From contig NZ_CP120360.1 in the NCBI RefSeq assembly GCF_029510815.1, positions 682,001 to 746,000 on the forward strand: a DNA stretch of 64,000 bases. Reading direction: 5' to 3'. The stretch's first letter is position 1; each line of letters starts with the position of its first letter. The notes beneath the pieces were generated by a model. That model ran no database searches and was not told where the DNA came from. It saw only the letters and a program-made list of their open reading frames with translations. The stretch comes from Janibacter sp. DB-40. GTDB taxonomy: Bacteria; Actinomycetota; Actinomycetes; Actinomycetales; Dermatophilaceae. Position numbers and translations under genes: made by a program. This document shows, in pieces, positions 38,797 through 47,459 of the stretch.

Positions 38797-39123
38797 ATGA
38801 CGTACGTGATCGCGCAGCCCTGTGTGGACCTCAAGGACAAGGCCTGCATCGAGGAATGCCCCGTCGACTGCATCTACGAGGGCAAGCGCAGCCTGTACAT
38901 CCATCCCGACGAGTGCGTCGACTGCGGCGCCTGCGAGCCGGTGTGCCCCGTGGAGGCGATCTACTACGAGGACGACACCCCCGAGGAGTGGGCCGAGTAC
39001 TACAAGGCCAATGTCGAGTTCTTCGACGACCTCGGCAGCCCCGGCGGTGCCGCCAAGATGGGCATGATCGACAAGGACCACCCGATCATCGCCGCCCTCC
39101 CCCCGCAGGAGCACTCGGAGTGA
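38797..39123 (+). CDS. fdxA: 7Fe-8S type ferredoxin FdxA
   Basis: A 108-residue seven-iron ferredoxin, an electron carrier. The Cys pattern is complete for one 3Fe-4S and one 4Fe-4S cluster: QPCVDLKDKACIEECPVDC near the start, then ECVDCGACEPVCPVEAI around 40-56. The acidic C-terminal extension (EEWAEYYKANVEFFDDLG) is the standard actinobacterial FdxA tail. The ATG at 38797 (MTYVIAQPC) matches the family start; an ATG three codons upstream is possible. It is followed by dapC, as in many actinobacteria. Confidence 0.95.
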   Translation: MTYVIAQPCVDLKDKACIEECPVDCIYEGKRSLYIHPDECVDCGACEPVCPVEAIYYEDDTPEEWAEYYKANVEFFDDLGSPGGAAKMGMIDKDHPIIAALPPQEHSE

Positions 39124-39202
39124 CGACAGGGCTGCGAGGATCCGAGGAACGAGGCCCGCAGCAGCCCGTGGAGTCGCGACCGACAGCTCGAGTGATCCAG
39201 TA

Positions 39203-40360
39203 GTGGACCTACCCGACTTTCCCTGGGACTCGCTCGCGCCTGCCAAGGAGCGGGCGAGATCCTTTTCGTCCGGCGACCCCGCCCTGGGTGAGGGGATCGT
39301 CGACCTCTCGGTCGGGACCCCCGTCGACCCCGCCCCGCAGGTCGTGCAGGACGCGCTGGTCGCGGCCGCGAACGCTCCCGGCTACCCGCAGACGTGGGGG
39401 ACGCCCGACCTGCGCGAGGGCGTCGCCGCGTGGTTCGCCCGACGCCGTGGGGTGCCCGATCTCGATCCGGACGGTGTCCTGCCGACGATCGGTTCCAAGG
39501 AGCTGGTGGCCTGGCTGCCGACCCTGCTCGGTCTCGGTGCCGGTGACGTCGTCGGCTTCCCGACCGTGGCCTACCCGACCTACGACGTGGGCGCCCGCGT
39601 CGCCGGGGCCACGTCCTTCGCCGCGGACGCCACCACCGCCTTCGGCCCGACGACGCCGTCGAGCGCGCCGAGGCTGCTGTGGCTCAACAGCCCGAGCAAC
39701 CCCACCGGCAAGGTCCTGGGCGTCGAGCACCTGGCCAAGGTCGTCGCCTGGGCACGCGAGCGGGGCGTCGTCGTCGCCTCCGACGAGTGCTATGCCGAGC
39801 TGGACTGGCGCTCCGAGGAGGAGCGCGGCCAGTCCTACGCCGAGCTGCCGACGACACCGTCGATCCTCGACCCGCGCGTCAACGGCGGCTCCCACGAGGG
39901 GCTGCTCGCCGTCTACTCCACGTCCAAGCAGTCCAACCTCGCCGGGTACCGGGCGGCCTTCGTCGCCGGCGACCCGACGCTGGTGGGGCGCCTGCTCGAG
40001 GTGCGCAAGCACGTCGGGATGATCGTGCCGTGGCCGGTCCAGCGCGCCCTGCTCGCCGCGGTCTCCGAGGACGAGCACGTCGCGGCCCAGCGGGAGCGGT
40101 ACCGGGCCCGGCGCGAGGTCCTGCGTCCGGCCGTCGAGGACTTCGGCCTGCGGATCGACGACTCCGACGCCGGGCTGTACCTGTGGGCCAGCGCGGACGA
40201 GCCCTGCCGGGTGACGCTCGACCGGCTCGCCGAGCGCGGGATCCTCGCCGCGCCGGGTGAGTTCTACGGCCCGTCGGGCCAGCAGCACGTACGCATCGCG
40301 CTCACCGCCACCGACGAGCACATCGCCACCGCGGCCGCACGCCTGTCCGCGCAGCGGTAG
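39203..40360 (+). CDS. dapC: Succinyldiaminopimelate transaminase DapC
   Basis: PLP-dependent class I/II aminotransferase, 385 residues, that makes N-succinyl-LL-diaminopimelate. The PLP Lys lies in YSTSKQSNLAGYRAAF (about 236-251). LNSPSNPTGKVLG and SDECYAELDW are the cofactor-binding Asn and Asp/Tyr blocks. The start segment DLPDFPWDSLAPAKERA is characteristic of actinobacterial DapC. Its location after fdxA supports the call, as do dapD and dapE a few kilobases away. GTG 39203 is the only good start. Confidence 0.93.
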   Translation: MDLPDFPWDSLAPAKERARSFSSGDPALGEGIVDLSVGTPVDPAPQVVQDALVAAANAPGYPQTWGTPDLREGVAAWFARRRGVPDLDPDGVLPTIGSKELVAWLPTLLGLGAGDVVGFPTVAYPTYDVGARVAGATSFAADATTAFGPTTPSSAPRLLWLNSPSNPTGKVLGVEHLAKVVAWARERGVVVASDECYAELDWRSEEERGQSYAELPTTPSILDPRVNGGSHEGLLAVYSTSKQSNLAGYRAAFVAGDPTLVGRLLEVRKHVGMIVPWPVQRALLAAVSEDEHVAAQRERYRARREVLRPAVEDFGLRIDDSDAGLYLWASADEPCRVTLDRLAERGILAAPGEFYGPSGQQHVRIALTATDEHIATAAARLSAQR

Positions 40361-40501
40361 GGGCGACGCCTCCCACCACCCCCGTCCCACACCTCGTACC
40401 CGCGTGGTGACCGGGCCCACGGCTGAGGTAGTTTCGGGGAAGAATCGCATGCCCGGGGCCACCGCCTCCGCGGCACGGCACGAACGAAGGGCTGATACCT
40501 C

Positions 40502-41785
40502 ATGACCGATGACGCCACCTTCTCCGCCGCAGGCAAGGACCTGACTTTCCCGCTCGTCAAGGCCAGCGAGGGCAACGACGGATACGACGTCTCCACACTG
40601 CTGAAGGAGACCGGCAACGTCACGTTGGACACGGGCTTCGTCAACACCGCCGCCTGCACGTCCGACATCACCTACATCGACGGCGGCAACGGCATCCTGC
40701 GCTACCGCGGGTACCCGATCGAGCAGCTGGCGGGCCAGTCGACCTTCGTCGAGGTCGCCTACCTGCTCATCTACGGCGAGCTGCCGACGGCCTCCCAGCT
40801 GGGCGAGTTCGAGGAGCGCATCAGCCGGCACACGATGCTGCACGAGGACCTCAAGGCCTTCTTCAACGGCTTCCCCCGCGACGCGCACCCGATGCCGGTG
40901 CTCTCCTCGGCGGTCTCCGCGCTGGGTACCTTCTACCAGGACAGCCTCGACCCCTTCGACCCGGAGCAGGTCGAGATCTCGACCATCCGCCTCCTGGCGA
41001 AGCTGCCGACGATCGCCGCCTACGCGCACAAGAAGAGCGTCGGCCAGCCGTTCCTGTACCCGGACAACTCGCTGAGCCTGACCGAGAACTTCCTGCGGAT
41101 GACCTTCGGCTTCCCGGCCGAGCCCTACGAGCTCGACCCCGAGATCGTCAAGGCGCTCGACCAGCTGTTCATCCTCCACGCCGACCACGAGCAGAACTGC
41201 TCCACCTCCACGGTGCGTCTCGTCGGCTCCGCGCACGCCAACATGTTCAACTCCGTCTCCGCGGGCATCCACGCCCTGTCCGGCCCGCTCCACGGCGGTG
41301 CCAACCAGGCGGTCCTGGAGATGCTCGAGCAGATCCAGGCCTCCGACGACGGTGCCGAGACCTTCATGAAGCGGGTGAAGAACAAGGAGGACGGCGTCCG
41401 CCTCATGGGCTTCGGTCACCGGGTCTACAAGAGCTACGACCCGCGTGCGGCCATCGTCAAGGACACCGCCCACACCATCCTGGAGAAGATGGGCGGCGAC
41501 GAGCAGCTCGAGATCGCCATGAAGCTCGAGGAGGTCGCCCTCGCCGACGACTACTTCGTCGAGCGCAACCTCTACCCCAACGTCGACTTCTACACCGGCC
41601 TGATCTACACGGCCATGGGCTTCCACCCGAAGATGTTCACCGTCCTCTTCGCGATCGGCCGCCTCCCGGGCTGGATCGCCCAGTGGCGCGAGATGATCGA
41701 GGACCCGGCCACCAAGATCGGCCGTCCGCGCCAGATCTACACCGGCCCCACCGAGCGCGACTACGTGGCACTCGACAACCGCTGA
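40502..41785 (+). CDS. gltA: Citrate synthase
   Basis: Condenses oxaloacetate and acetyl-CoA in the TCA cycle. The 427-residue product is of the type II (hexameric, NADH-sensitive) length. Catalytic residues are visible in SGPLHGGANQAV (His about 260), MGFGHRVYKSYDPRA (His about 304) and LYPNVDFYTGLIY (Asp about 362). The N-terminal TLDTGFVNTAACTSDITYIDG block is typical of this type. The ATG at 40502 follows a weak AGGG. It is monocistronic, with a hairpin after the stop. Confidence 0.97.
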   Translation: MTDDATFSAAGKDLTFPLVKASEGNDGYDVSTLLKETGNVTLDTGFVNTAACTSDITYIDGGNGILRYRGYPIEQLAGQSTFVEVAYLLIYGELPTASQLGEFEERISRHTMLHEDLKAFFNGFPRDAHPMPVLSSAVSALGTFYQDSLDPFDPEQVEISTIRLLAKLPTIAAYAHKKSVGQPFLYPDNSLSLTENFLRMTFGFPAEPYELDPEIVKALDQLFILHADHEQNCSTSTVRLVGSAHANMFNSVSAGIHALSGPLHGGANQAVLEMLEQIQASDDGAETFMKRVKNKEDGVRLMGFGHRVYKSYDPRAAIVKDTAHTILEKMGGDEQLEIAMKLEEVALADDYFVERNLYPNVDFYTGLIYTAMGFHPKMFTVLFAIGRLPGWIAQWREMIEDPATKIGRPRQIYTGPTERDYVALDNR

Positions 41786-41803
41786 CCCACGCGCAGCCGC
41801 ACC

Positions 41804-41836
41804 GGCCCCCTTCGCCCCTCACGGGTGGAGGGGGCC
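41804..41836. terminator. Terminator hairpin between gltA and a convergent gene
   Basis: GGCCCCCT (41804-41811) pairs with AGGGGGCC (41829-41836). The stem can extend through CGCAGC (41792-41797) with GCTGCG (41837-41842). It contains the frequent CCCCTTCG motif and separates gltA from the minus-strand gene ending at 41887. Confidence 0.6.
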
Positions 41837-41886
41837 GCTGCGTGGCCCGCGGGGACACCGCCGCATCTCCCCGGGGTCGAGCGGGT

Positions 41887-42759
41887 TCAGCCCCCGTGGA
41901 GGGTCACGCGCACCTCGGAGGCGGGTAGTGCGCTGTCCGCGTCGCCCCATGACATGGCGGAGTCGCCCATGTCCCGGGTCCACCGGCGGTCGCCGACCTG
42001 GACGGAGCGGACGTTGCGGGCCTTTGCCTGGGCCACGGCCCAGGCGCCGACCGCCCAGGCGCGCCGCTCGTCGCTCGCCCGGACCGAGATGACGTACCCC
42101 TCGGCCGTGGCCTGCTGACCGGTCTGCTCGGTGACCGCGGCGACGAAGGTGTCCGGGCGTCCGGCCGTGGTCGGCTCGTCGAGGCGGCAGACCAAGCCGG
42201 TCGGGGAGTGGCCGGTGAGGACCGAGGCGATGGTCCGCCCTTCGTGCTCGTGGTCGGCGTAGGCCTCCGGGTAGGCGCTGCGCTGCACCTCCTGGGCGAT
42301 CTCGGTGATGCGCATGCCCTCCCAGCCGTCGATCCGGGTCAGCTCGTCGTAGAAGGCGTTGGTCGCGTAGACCGGGTCCTGCAGCTCGTCGACGGTGCCC
42401 CAGCCCTGGCTCGGGCGCTGCTGGAAGAGGCCGACGGAGTCGCGGTCACCGTAGGTGAGGTTGCGCAGCTTCGACTCCTGGATGGCCGTGGCGACGGCGA
42501 TCGAGCCGGCGCGCGCGGGCAGCCCCCGCTCGACCCCGAGCAGCACGATCGTGCTCGCGTGGTTCATCTGGTCGGGGGCGAAGCTGACGGTCTCCTCGAG
42601 CGCCGTCGCCTCGCACTTCTCCCCGAGGAAGAGGCCGATGCGGTCGCGTGCGTACCAGACGCCGGCGGTGCACACGAGGCCGACGACGCACAGGGTCGCG
42701 ACCGCCGGTACCCAGCGGCGACCGCGCCTCCCGTCGGTGGCCGGGCGGGAGCGGGGCAC
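41887..42759 (-). CDS. Membrane-anchored lysozyme-like protein of unknown function
   Basis: A 290-residue protein with a basic N-terminus and one membrane helix (about 16-38), so the bulk is extracellular. Around residues 85-150 it reads VATAIQESKLRNLTYGDRDSVGLFQQRPSQGWG then DPVYATNAFYDEL. This resembles the catalytic Glu and following strand of lysozyme/transglycosylase folds (ESxL...GxFQ). No named family is certain. It starts with GTG 42759, two bases after the dapD stop on the same strand. Co-expression with the DAP/peptidoglycan precursor gene fits a wall-related role, which is inference. Confidence 0.75.
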   Translation of the reverse strand: MPRSRPATDGRRGRRWVPAVATLCVVGLVCTAGVWYARDRIGLFLGEKCEATALEETVSFAPDQMNHASTIVLLGVERGLPARAGSIAVATAIQESKLRNLTYGDRDSVGLFQQRPSQGWGTVDELQDPVYATNAFYDELTRIDGWEGMRITEIAQEVQRSAYPEAYADHEHEGRTIASVLTGHSPTGLVCRLDEPTTAGRPDTFVAAVTEQTGQQATAEGYVISVRASDERRAWAVGAWAVAQAKARNVRSVQVGDRRWTRDMGDSAMSWGDADSALPASEVRVTLHGG

Positions 42760-42761
42760 GG

Positions 42762-43694
42762 TCAGTCGTTGGCGTGCAGCGCGTCGTTGAGCGCGATGCC
42801 CTGGCCGGTGCGGTCCCGTGCCTCGACGGCGCCCGTGAGCGAGTTGCGCAGGAAGAGCAGGGAGCTGCGGCCGGAGAGGGCACCGGCCTTGACGGTCGAC
42901 CCGTCAGGCAGGGCCACCTTGGTCCCCGCCGTGACGTAGAGCCCGGCCTCGACGATGCAGTCGTCGCCGAGGGCGATACCGATGCCGGCCTGGGCGCCGA
43001 TGAGGCAGCGCTCGCCGATGGAGACCCGCTCGGTCCCGCCTCCGGAGAGGGTGCCCATGGTCGAGGCGCCGCCACCGATGTCGGTGCCGTTGCCGACGAC
43101 CACGCCCTGGCTGATCCGGCCCTCGACCATGGAGGTGCCCAGCGTCCCGGCGTTGAAGTTCACGAAGCCCTCGTGCATCACGGTCGTGCCGGAGGCGAGG
43201 TGGGCGCCGAGGCGCACGCGGTCGGCGTCGCCGATGCGCACACCCGTGGGGGTGACGTAGTCGGTGAGGCGCGGGAACTTGTCGATGCTCGTGACCTGCA
43301 CCGGGCCGCGGGCGCGCAGCCGGGCGCGGGTCGCCTCGAATCCCTCCACGGCGCAGGGGCCGTGGTTCGTCCACACGACATTGGCCAGCTGGCCGAAGAG
43401 GCCGTCGAGGTTGATCGAGTTGGGCTGGACCAGACGGTGGGAGAGCAGGTGCAGGCGCAGGTACCCGTCGGAGGCGCCCTGCGGCGCGGCGTCGAGGTCG
43501 ATGCCCACCGTGACGACATCGGTCCGCACACCCCGCGCGGTGTCCTCGCCGGTGAGGGCGAGCAGCTCCTCGGGCGCCGTCGCGCCCTCCGGGACCGCGC
43601 CCAGCACGGGCTCCGGGTACCAGGTGTCGAGCACGGTTCCGTCGGTGGTCACGGTGGCCACGCCATGGGCCCAGGCTGCGCGCGTCGTCGTCAT
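42762..43694 (-). CDS. dapD: Tetrahydrodipicolinate N-succinyltransferase DapD
   Basis: Succinyl-CoA dependent enzyme of the succinylase branch of lysine/DAP synthesis. The 310-residue protein is the actinobacterial form: an N-terminal domain, then a left-handed beta helix visible as hexapeptide repeats from about 150 to 260 ([54 protein letters not shown]). The N-terminal [13 protein letters not shown] start fits. It is divergent from dapE, with about 70 bases between the two starts, a standard arrangement. Confidence 0.94.
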   Translation of the reverse strand: MTTTRAAWAHGVATVTTDGTVLDTWYPEPVLGAVPEGATAPEELLALTGEDTARGVRTDVVTVGIDLDAAPQGASDGYLRLHLLSHRLVQPNSINLDGLFGQLANVVWTNHGPCAVEGFEATRARLRARGPVQVTSIDKFPRLTDYVTPTGVRIGDADRVRLGAHLASGTTVMHEGFVNFNAGTLGTSMVEGRISQGVVVGNGTDIGGGASTMGTLSGGGTERVSIGERCLIGAQAGIGIALGDDCIVEAGLYVTAGTKVALPDGSTVKAGALSGRSSLLFLRNSLTGAVEARDRTGQGIALNDALHAND

Positions 43695-43753
43695 GGCTGA
43701 ATCGTACGAGACCCACCTCCGCCCAGCGATAAGCCTCGTATCGGAGGACGGCC

Positions 43754-43759
43754 TAGGGT
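43754..43759 (+). promoter_or_regulatory. Candidate -10 element TAGGGT of dapE
   Basis: TAGGGT ends 6 bases before the dapE ATG, consistent with leaderless transcription. No -35 hexamer stands out. Confidence 0.4.
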
Positions 43760-43765
43760 GGCGGC

Positions 43766-44842
43766 ATGCCGAGCCTGGACCTCACCGCGGACGTCGTGAC
43801 CCTGACCCAGCAGCTGTGCGACATCGAGTCCGTCAGCCGCGACGAGGGGGCCATCGCCGATGCGATCGAGGAGGCTCTCGCCCCGCTGACGCACCTGAGC
43901 GTGACGCGGCGCGGCAACACCCTCGTCGCGCGCACCGACCTCGGTCGCGACGAGCGGATCGTGCTGGCGGGGCACATCGACACCGTCCCGCTCACCAGCG
44001 ACCCGGCCAACCTCCCGGTCCGCCGGGAGGACATCGGTGGGCAGGAGGTGCTGTGGGGGCGCGGCACCGTCGACATGAAGGGCGGCGTCGCCGTCCAGCT
44101 CAAGGCCGCGCTGCTTCCCGAGCCGAGCCGCGACATCACCTTCCTGTTCTACGAGGCCGAGGAGATCGACGAGGTCTACAACGGCCTCGCGCTGCTGTCC
44201 CGGTCCGACCCGGAGCTGCTCGAGGCGGACTTCGCCGTGCTCCTCGAGCCGACGAACGCGGCCGTCGAGGGTGGGTGCAAGGGCACGATGCGCGTCGAGG
44301 TGCAGCTCAAGGGCATCGCGGCCCACTCCGCCCGACCCTGGAACGGTCACAACGCCATCCACGACGCGCACGAGGTCCTCGCCGCCCTCGCCGCGCACGA
44401 GGAGCAGACCGTCCACGTCGACGGGCTCGACTACCACGAGGCACTCCAGGCGGTGGGGATCACCGGTGGCATCGCCGGCAACGTCATCCCCGACAGCTGC
44501 AGCGTCCTCATCAACTACCGCTTCGCCCCCGACAAGGACGCGGAGGCCGCCCTCGCGTACGTCCAGACGGTCCTGCCCGGGCGTGAGCTGCACGTGCGCG
44601 ACCTGGCCGAGGGCGCCCGCCCCGGGCTGGACCTGCCCGCGGCACGGTCCTTCGTCGCCGCGCTCGACGTGCCCGTCGGCCCCAAGGAGGGCTGGACGGA
44701 CGTCGCGCGCTTCTCCGCGATGGGCATCCCGGCGGTCAACTTCGGGCCCGGTGACCCCAACCTCGCGCACCACGACGAGGAGCGCTGCCCGGTCGAGCAG
44801 ATCGTCGCGTCCGAGGAGGCCGTGCTCCGGTGGCTCGCGTAG
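43766..44842 (+). CDS. dapE: Succinyl-diaminopimelate desuccinylase DapE
   Basis: Dinuclear zinc M20 peptidase-family enzyme that releases succinate to give LL-DAP. The 358-residue protein has the metal-binding GHIDTVP (about 71-77), [10 protein letters not shown] (Asp about 109), EAEEIDE (catalytic and ligand Glu about 130-133) and a C-terminal HHDEERC segment. The dimerisation-domain block [20 protein letters not shown] is present. With dapC and dapD it completes the succinyl branch in this window apart from dapA/B/F. Confidence 0.94.
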   Translation: MPSLDLTADVVTLTQQLCDIESVSRDEGAIADAIEEALAPLTHLSVTRRGNTLVARTDLGRDERIVLAGHIDTVPLTSDPANLPVRREDIGGQEVLWGRGTVDMKGGVAVQLKAALLPEPSRDITFLFYEAEEIDEVYNGLALLSRSDPELLEADFAVLLEPTNAAVEGGCKGTMRVEVQLKGIAAHSARPWNGHNAIHDAHEVLAALAAHEEQTVHVDGLDYHEALQAVGITGGIAGNVIPDSCSVLINYRFAPDKDAEAALAYVQTVLPGRELHVRDLAEGARPGLDLPAARSFVAALDVPVGPKEGWTDVARFSAMGIPAVNFGPGDPNLAHHDEERCPVEQIVASEEAVLRWLA

Positions 44843-44852
44843 TCTCGCGCCC

Positions 44853-45623
44853 GTGACACCTCAGGGCAGGAGCGAAAGCTGGTACCACCAAGGTCCCGTC
44901 GTCATGCGGGGCCGGCAGGTGCCGAGGACCACGACCGACCAGCGGCTGCTCGACGACCGCAGCCGTGCCGACTGGCTGCACACCGACCCGTGGCGCGTCC
45001 TGCGCATCCAGGCGGAGTTCGTCGAGGGGTTCGGTGCCCTCGCGGAGCTCGGTCCGGCGGTGAGCATCTTCGGCAGCGCCCGCACTCCCGTCGACTCCCC
45101 GTGGTACGCGAAGGGGGTCGAGCTGGGCCGTCTCGCAGCGGAGGCAGGGTTCTCGGTGATCACCGGTGGTGGCCCCGGGGCGATGGAGGCGGCCAACCGC
45201 GGCGCCCGCGAGGGCGGCGCCACGTCCGTCGGTCTGGGCATCGAGCTGCCCTTCGAGGCGGGACTGAACCCGTACGTCGACCTCGGCATCAACTTCCGCT
45301 ACTTCTTTGCCCGCAAGACGATGTTCGTCAAGTACAGCGAGGGCTTCCTCGTGCTGCCGGGTGGGTACGGCACCCTCGACGAGGTCTTCGAGGCGGTCAC
45401 CCTCGCGCAGACGGGCAAGGTCACGAGTTTTCCCATCGTGCTCATCGGCGTCGAGTACTGGTCTGGTCTCCTCGACTGGCTGCGCCACTCGGTGGAGAGC
45501 GGCGGCATGATCAGCGAGGGCGACATCGACCGGCTCATCGTCACCGACGACTGCGAGGCGGCCGTGCGCCACCTCAAGGACGGCTCCGGTCGGATCGCCC
45601 CTGACCGGACGAACCCGGAATGA
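44853..45623 (+). CDS. LOG family protein (TIGR00730 Rossmann fold)
   Basis: A 256-residue protein of the LONELY GUY family, whose members hydrolyse nucleoside 5'-monophosphates to free base. Signature motifs GGGPGAMEAANRGA (about 107-120) and PGGYGTLDEVFEA (about 169-181) are intact. I use GTG 44853 because the extended N-terminus (ESWYHQGPVVMRGRQVP) is conserved in actinobacterial relatives; ATG 44904 would remove it. It follows dapE by 10 bases and overlaps the DivIVA-like gene by ATGA. Cytokinin-type substrates are known for some homologues; the bacterial role here is unknown. Confidence 0.88.
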   Translation: MTPQGRSESWYHQGPVVMRGRQVPRTTTDQRLLDDRSRADWLHTDPWRVLRIQAEFVEGFGALAELGPAVSIFGSARTPVDSPWYAKGVELGRLAAEAGFSVITGGGPGAMEAANRGAREGGATSVGLGIELPFEAGLNPYVDLGINFRYFFARKTMFVKYSEGFLVLPGGYGTLDEVFEAVTLAQTGKVTSFPIVLIGVEYWSGLLDWLRHSVESGGMISEGDIDRLIVTDDCEAAVRHLKDGSGRIAPDRTNPE

Positions 45624-45901
45624 TCTGGGTCCTGCTCATCGTCGTCGCCGTGCTCGTGGTCGTCGCGACCGCCGCGGTCGTCGTCGGGCGGTTCACCCCC
45701 GACCCCATGGCCGACCCGGTCACGTCGACGCCGCACCACGGGCTGCCCGCCGGGACCGTCCGGTCCGGCGACGTCGCCGAGGTCACCTTCGACACCGCAC
45801 TGCGCGGCTACCGGATGGACCAGGTCGACGACGTCATCGATCGCCTCCAGCAGCGCATCGCCGAGCTGGAGAACGAGGGCCGGGACACCCGTCGACCCTG
45901 A
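45620..45901 (+). CDS. Small membrane protein with DivIVA-like segment
   Basis: A 93-residue protein: an N-terminal membrane helix (about 2-25), a short linker and a DivIVA-type motif VTFDTALRGYRMDQVDDVIDRLQQRIAELE (about 55-84) that would form a coiled coil. The FxxxLRGY pattern is the membrane-curvature/DivIVA lipid-binding signature. It is translationally coupled to the LOG gene (ATGA). The same pair order is known near Rv1205-Rv1209 in mycobacteria. A polar or septal role is inferred. Confidence 0.82.
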   Translation: MIWVLLIVVAVLVVVATAAVVVGRFTPDPMADPVTSTPHHGLPAGTVRSGDVAEVTFDTALRGYRMDQVDDVIDRLQQRIAELENEGRDTRRP

Positions 45902-46009
45902 TTAGGCCTACCGCGGCGGCGGGGTGGATAATGGGAGCCAGCCTCGACGCGAGGGCGTCGGGTGGTCGGCGTTGTGCCGACCACGTATGAATTCGAAGGG
46001 AACGCACAC

Positions 46010-46186
46010 ATGGCGGCAATGAAGCCACGTACCGGGGATGGTCCGCTCGAGGTCGTCAAGGAGGGCCGCGGCATCGTCCTGCGCATGCCCTTGGAGGGTG
46101 GCGGTCGCCTCGTCGTCGAGATGAAGCCCGACGAGGTGCTCGAGCTCGGCGAGGCCATCGACAACTGTGACGGCCTGAAGAAGTAG
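46010..46186 (+). CDS. DUF3117 protein
   Basis: A 58-residue conserved actinobacterial protein of unknown function. The sequence MKPRTGDGPLEVVKEGRGIV through VVEMKPDEVLELGEAI fills the whole domain. The ATG at 46010 follows GAAGGG; the reading frame is open for 16 codons upstream but those are not conserved-looking. It is monocistronic with a strong terminator right after it. In mycobacteria the homologue is Rv1211. Confidence 0.9.
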   Translation: MAAMKPRTGDGPLEVVKEGRGIVLRMPLEGGGRLVVEMKPDEVLELGEAIDNCDGLKK

Positions 46187-46199
46187 TTGCTGCAAGGGG

Positions 46200-46229
46200 C
46201 CCTCGGACCGGTTGGTCCGGGGGTTCTTT
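46200..46229 (+). terminator. Rho-independent terminator after DUF3117 gene
   Basis: CCCTCGGACC (46200-46209), loop GGTT, GGTCCGGGGG (46214-46223), then TTCTTT. One pair is G-T. It is the best classical terminator in the window. Confidence 0.85.
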
Positions 46230-46336
46230 CGTGCCCGGGGTCGTTCGGATGATGACACGGGGCTGCCCAGCACCGGCGCGACTGGCTACGTTGGCCGGAT
46301 ACTGCTGAGCTGGCTCACCGAGCCGAGGGGACAACG

Positions 46337-46693
46337 ATGAACGCTGGATACGGACTCACCGTCCGCTGGTCACTGACCGAGGCCCCGCACGGCGTGGCCG
46401 AGGAGCTGCGCGAGTACGTCGTTGGGACCTCGATGGCCAACTTCATGTTCCTCGACGGACTGGCCTTCAAGACGTGGCGCATGCGTGAGGGTGAGTGGTT
46501 CGAGGGGACCTACATCTTCCAGGCCGCGAAGGACCGGGACGAGTTCTGCGCCGACTTCGCCACCACGGCTGCCGACTCCGCCGGCAGCAAGATCATCGGT
46601 TCGGCCCCGATCGAGATCGAGCCCTTCGAGGTCGTGGCCATCGCCGAGGGGCCCGCCCAGTTCCGTCGCGGCCCCGGCCCCGGAACCGCCTGA
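46337..46693 (+). CDS. Small conserved protein, possible YdhR-like ferredoxin fold
   Basis: A 118-residue soluble protein. The pattern of strands (YGLTVRWSLTEAP...), a loop with VVGTSMANFMFLDGLAFKTWRMREGEWFEG and DRDEFCADFATTAADS resembles the YdhR/antibiotic-biosynthesis-monooxygenase type of alpha-beta barrel. In that group a small protein binds a hydrophobic ligand. This is a fold guess from pattern only; no catalytic residue can be assigned. It is a lone gene between DUF3117 and the methyltransferase gene. Confidence 0.6.
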   Translation: MNAGYGLTVRWSLTEAPHGVAEELREYVVGTSMANFMFLDGLAFKTWRMREGEWFEGTYIFQAAKDRDEFCADFATTAADSAGSKIIGSAPIEIEPFEVVAIAEGPAQFRRGPGPGTA

Positions 46694-46736
46694 CGCGCGC
46701 GCTTTCGCAGGGTCGAGCGCTGGTCGGGGGAGTTCC

Positions 46737-47369
46737 TCAGCGCTTCACGGCGGCGAGCATCCCGTCGCCGACGGGCAGCAGGCTGGCGACGAGTCGCTCG
46801 TCCTCCCGCAGCTGCTTGCCGAGGTTGCGCAGCAGGGTCGTGGTCTGGTCGCGGACCGCGGGGTCGGCGACCTTGTCGTGCCAGAGCATGTTGTCGATGG
46901 CCATGACGCCGCCGGGGCGGAGCAGCCGGATGGCGTGCTCGACGTAGTCGGGGTAGCCCTCCTTGTCCGCGTCGATGTGGACGAGGTCGTAGGCGTTGTC
47001 GTTCATCCGCGGCAGCACGTCCAGGGCGCGGCCGCCGATGACCCGCGTGCGGTGGCCGACGATGCCGGCGGCGGCGAAGGACTTCTTGGCGCGTGCGGCG
47101 TTCTCCGGCTCGAGCTCGATCGTCGTGAGCACGCCGTCGGAGGGCATGCCGGCGAGCAGCCAGAGCCCCGAGGTCCCGGCTCCGGTCCCGATTTCGACGA
47201 CGTGCCGCGCCTGGGAGGCGGCGGCGAGCAGGCGCAGGGCGGAGCCGCCTCCGGTGCCGATGGGCGGCGCCCCGAGCTCCGTGCCGGCATGGCGGGCCGC
47301 CTCGACGACGTCGTCCTCGGGGACGAACTGCTCGGCGTAGGCAAGGCTGGTCAGCTGCGCGGCGGTCAT
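46737..47369 (-). CDS. O-methyltransferase (family 3)
   Basis: A 210-residue SAM-dependent O-methyltransferase of the catechol/caffeoyl-CoA type. SAM-binding motif I is HVVEIGTGAGTSGLWLL (about 56-72). Motif II is IELEPENAARAKKSF, and the metal-binding region is YDLVHIDADKEGYPDYV plus DNMLWHDKV. Upstream on its strand, TAGGGT (47378-47383) lies 9 bases before the ATG, again suggesting a leaderless start. It is divergent from sigE exactly as Rv1220c is from sigE in mycobacteria. The substrate is unknown. Confidence 0.9.
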   Translation of the reverse strand: MTAAQLTSLAYAEQFVPEDDVVEAARHAGTELGAPPIGTGGGSALRLLAAASQARHVVEIGTGAGTSGLWLLAGMPSDGVLTTIELEPENAARAKKSFAAAGIVGHRTRVIGGRALDVLPRMNDNAYDLVHIDADKEGYPDYVEHAIRLLRPGGVMAIDNMLWHDKVADPAVRDQTTTLLRNLGKQLREDERLVASLLPVGDGMLAAVKR

Positions 47370-47459
47370 GGGAGTCCACCCTAGTCCGGTTGCGCACGGC
47401 CCACCGTCCGCGCAGGCGCATCACAGGCTTCTGTCAGGTTCGCCCATGACGATGGGTGG

